From positions 1 to 7,458 of the forward strand of contig CAMLNE010000212.1 of assembly GCA_946481265.1 (NCBI GenBank): a stretch of DNA of 7,458 nucleotides. The letters are read 5' to 3'. Positions 6,142 through 7,458 of the stretch are shown here, piece by piece. Position 1 is the first letter of the stretch; each line of letters begins with the position of its first letter. A model generated the notes under the pieces. It worked only from the letters and a program-made list of their open reading frames with translations, searched no databases and had not been told where the DNA came from. Position numbers and translations under genes: made by a program. The DNA is from an uncultured Panacagrimonas sp. GTDB lineage: Bacteria > Pseudomonadota > Gammaproteobacteria > Nevskiales > Nevskiaceae.

Positions 6142-6182
6142 GGCGGCGTGGATGATCGATAGGCCAGGGCGGTCACGGCAGG

Positions 6183-6199
6183 GGCGCCGATCAGGCGCC
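6183..6199. other. Short inverted repeat over the efflux-pump stop codon
   Basis: GGCGCC at 6183-6188 and 6194-6199 can form a 6-bp stem with a 5-base loop that includes the TGA of the MFS gene (6193-6191). No T-run follows on the minus strand, so it should not act as a strong terminator. It might slow read-through or stabilise the transcript end, or may be chance in GC-rich DNA. Confidence 0.25.
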
Positions 6200-7458
6200 G
6201 GCGCGTTCCTCGCTGGCGACGGCCGCATCGCGGTGCGGGCTGCCGGCCGCGGCGGCGCCCCGCCGGCTCGCCAGCGCGGCCAGCACCGCCATCAGCAGCA
6301 TCACGGCCGCACCGATCATCGCGGTGAGCCGCATCCCGCCCATGAACGCCTCGCGCGCGGTCGCCAGCAGGGCGACGCCCTCCGCGCCCGGCAACTCCCG
6401 GGCGACGGCGCTGGCCGCTCCCAGCGTGCTGCGCGCCGCCTCCAGCGCGGTGGCCGATAGACCCGGTATCTCGAGGCCGTCCATCGAGGCGCGGTACAGC
6501 GCGGCACCCAGGCTGCCGAACAGCGCGATCCCGAGCGCACCACCGAACTCGCCGCTGGTTTCGGACAGGGCGGAGGCCGAGCCTGCGCGTTCCGGCGGTA
6601 CCGAGCTGATCACCAGGTCGGTGGCCAGCGCGAAGGCGGGCGCGGAGCCGAGCGACATCAGCACGGTGGCGACCAGGAACCACCCCAGGCCCGTGTGCGC
6701 GCCGAAGAAGGCGAGCATGCCGAAGCCGAGTGCCGACATCGCCAGGGTGGCGGCAATGAGCGGCATCGGGCCGAGACGGCGTGCCAGGCGTGGCGTGAAG
6801 GTCGAACCGACGATGAAGGACAAGGCCCAGGGCACGGTCCACAGTCCGGCCTCCAGCGGCGTGAGCCTCAGCACCAGCTGAAGGTACTGGGCGATGAAGA
6901 TGTAGATGCCGAACATCACCAGGCAGGACAGCAGGTACATGCCCAGTGCGGCGCTGAACGCCGATATCCGCGGGCCGCGACGGGTGCCGGGTGCGGTCGC
7001 CGGTGCGGCAAAGAGCCGCAGGTCGAGCAGGGGGTCGTCGAGCCGGGCCTGGCGTCGCACGAAGACCGCGCCCAGGAGCAGGCCGACGACGATCGACAGC
7101 AGCGGTGCGGCTGCCGGCCCATGCTCGGCAATCTGCTTGAGGCCATAGATGGTGGCCAGCACGGCGGCGATGGACAGCAGCGCGCTGGCCAGGTCCAGGC
7201 GTCGCGCGTCCGGATCGCGGAACTCCGGCAGCAGCGACGGTGCGGCGACCAGCAGCAGGATCATCACCGGCACGTTGATCAGGAAGACCGAGCCCCACCA
7301 GAAATACTCGAGCAGTCCGCCACCGACCAGCGGGCCGATCGCGGCGCCGGCGGAGAAGCTCGATATCCAGATGCCGACCGCGGTCGCACGCTCGGCCGGG
7401 TCGGGAAACATGTTGCGGATCAGCGAAAGCGTCGAGGGTGCGAGCGTCGCGCCGGCGA
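6191..7458 (-). CDS. DHA2-family MFS multidrug efflux transporter (N-terminus outside window)
   Basis: This is an inner-membrane drug:proton antiporter of the 14-helix DHA2 type (SmvA/QacA/LfrA-like). The window holds its last 421 residues; the family has about 500, so roughly the first three helices are missing. The visible part starts in helix 4 with AGATLAPSTLSLIRNMF. It continues with the antiporter motif C region FSAGAAIGPLVGG (helix 5) and then WWGSVFLINVPV (helix 6), the RRLDLASALLSIAAVLATIYGLKQIAEHG segment, the C-half helices with IAQYLQLVLRLTPLEAG, and the final helix GGMRLTAMIGAAVMLLMAVLAAL. A periplasmic-type loop rich in Ala and Glu precedes that helix. The tail is hydrophilic and ends EERAGA. 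Typical family substrates are lipophilic cations and antiseptics, but the substrate here cannot be told. It is the first gene in reading direction of a minus-strand cluster leading into the ECF42 sigma gene, so it may be co-transcribed with it or simply adjacent. Confidence 0.93.
   Translation of the reverse strand, partial: AGATLAPSTLSLIRNMFPDPAERATAVGIWISSFSAGAAIGPLVGGGLLEYFWWGSVFLINVPVMILLLVAAPSLLPEFRDPDARRLDLASALLSIAAVLATIYGLKQIAEHGPAAAPLLSIVVGLLLGAVFVRRQARLDDPLLDLRLFAAPATAPGTRRGPRISAFSAALGMYLLSCLVMFGIYIFIAQYLQLVLRLTPLEAGLWTVPWALSFIVGSTFTPRLARRLGPMPLIAATLAMSALGFGMLAFFGAHTGLGWFLVATVLMSLGSAPAFALATDLVISSVPPERAGSASALSETSGEFGGALGIALFGSLGAALYRASMDGLEIPGLSATALEAARSTLGAASAVARELPGAEGVALLATAREAFMGGMRLTAMIGAAVMLLMAVLAALASRRGAAAAGSPHRDAAVASEERAGA

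Noticed and set aside
5020..6162. 380-codon plus-strand frame opposite the sigma factor
   Set aside because: Antisense shadow of the ECF42 gene, rich in Arg, Gly and Gln with no motif.
6132..7298. Long minus-strand frame overlapping the MFS gene, continuous with the 47-aa ORF
   Set aside because: Out-of-frame shadow of the transporter, Arg/Gly/Pro-rich. Only the final 47 codons, after a strong ribosome binding site and beyond the transporter, are credible.

Overview
The window is uniformly GC-rich, with third codon positions almost always G or C. The DnaX, YbaB and CysG sequences look like those of a gammaproteobacterium, most like the Xanthomonadales/Lysobacterales group. That placement is inferred from remembered protein similarity, not from a search. 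Nothing here is a transposase, integrase, tRNA, rRNA or CRISPR array, and base composition does not shift across the window.

Plus strand, 1-4224. A possible small ORF at the left edge overlaps the start of dnaX (clamp-loader subunit tau) by ATGA. dnaX is followed after 22 bp by ybaB/ebfC (nucleoid-associated protein), which has a good ribosome binding site. In most gammaproteobacteria recR comes next. Here it is absent. In its place are a 94-residue two-helix membrane protein that I do not recognise, a weaker candidate membrane ORF, and then cysG (siroheme synthase). All read in the same direction with short gaps, so the block could be one transcription unit.

Minus strand, 7458-4262. Read in its own direction, this cluster begins with the C-terminal five sixths or so of a DHA2-type 14-helix drug efflux pump, cut by the window edge. 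Next come a 47-residue ORF with a near-perfect Shine-Dalgarno sequence, a 429-residue ECF42-type sigma factor with the long C-terminal DUF6596/TPR-like extension, and a 117-residue YCII/DGPF-domain protein. Sigma factors of this group are characteristically encoded next to DGPF proteins, so sigma factor and DGPF protein form a recognisable module. The efflux pump is a plausible output or passenger. cysG and the DGPF gene converge on a 37-bp gap that holds a GC-rich two-part inverted repeat.

Overall this is a housekeeping replication/siroheme segment beside an ECF42 regulatory cassette. I see no convincing wholly new system. The points most worth checking are the missing recR, the three small unrecognised ORFs, and the gene order of the ECF42-DGPF-MFS cassette.
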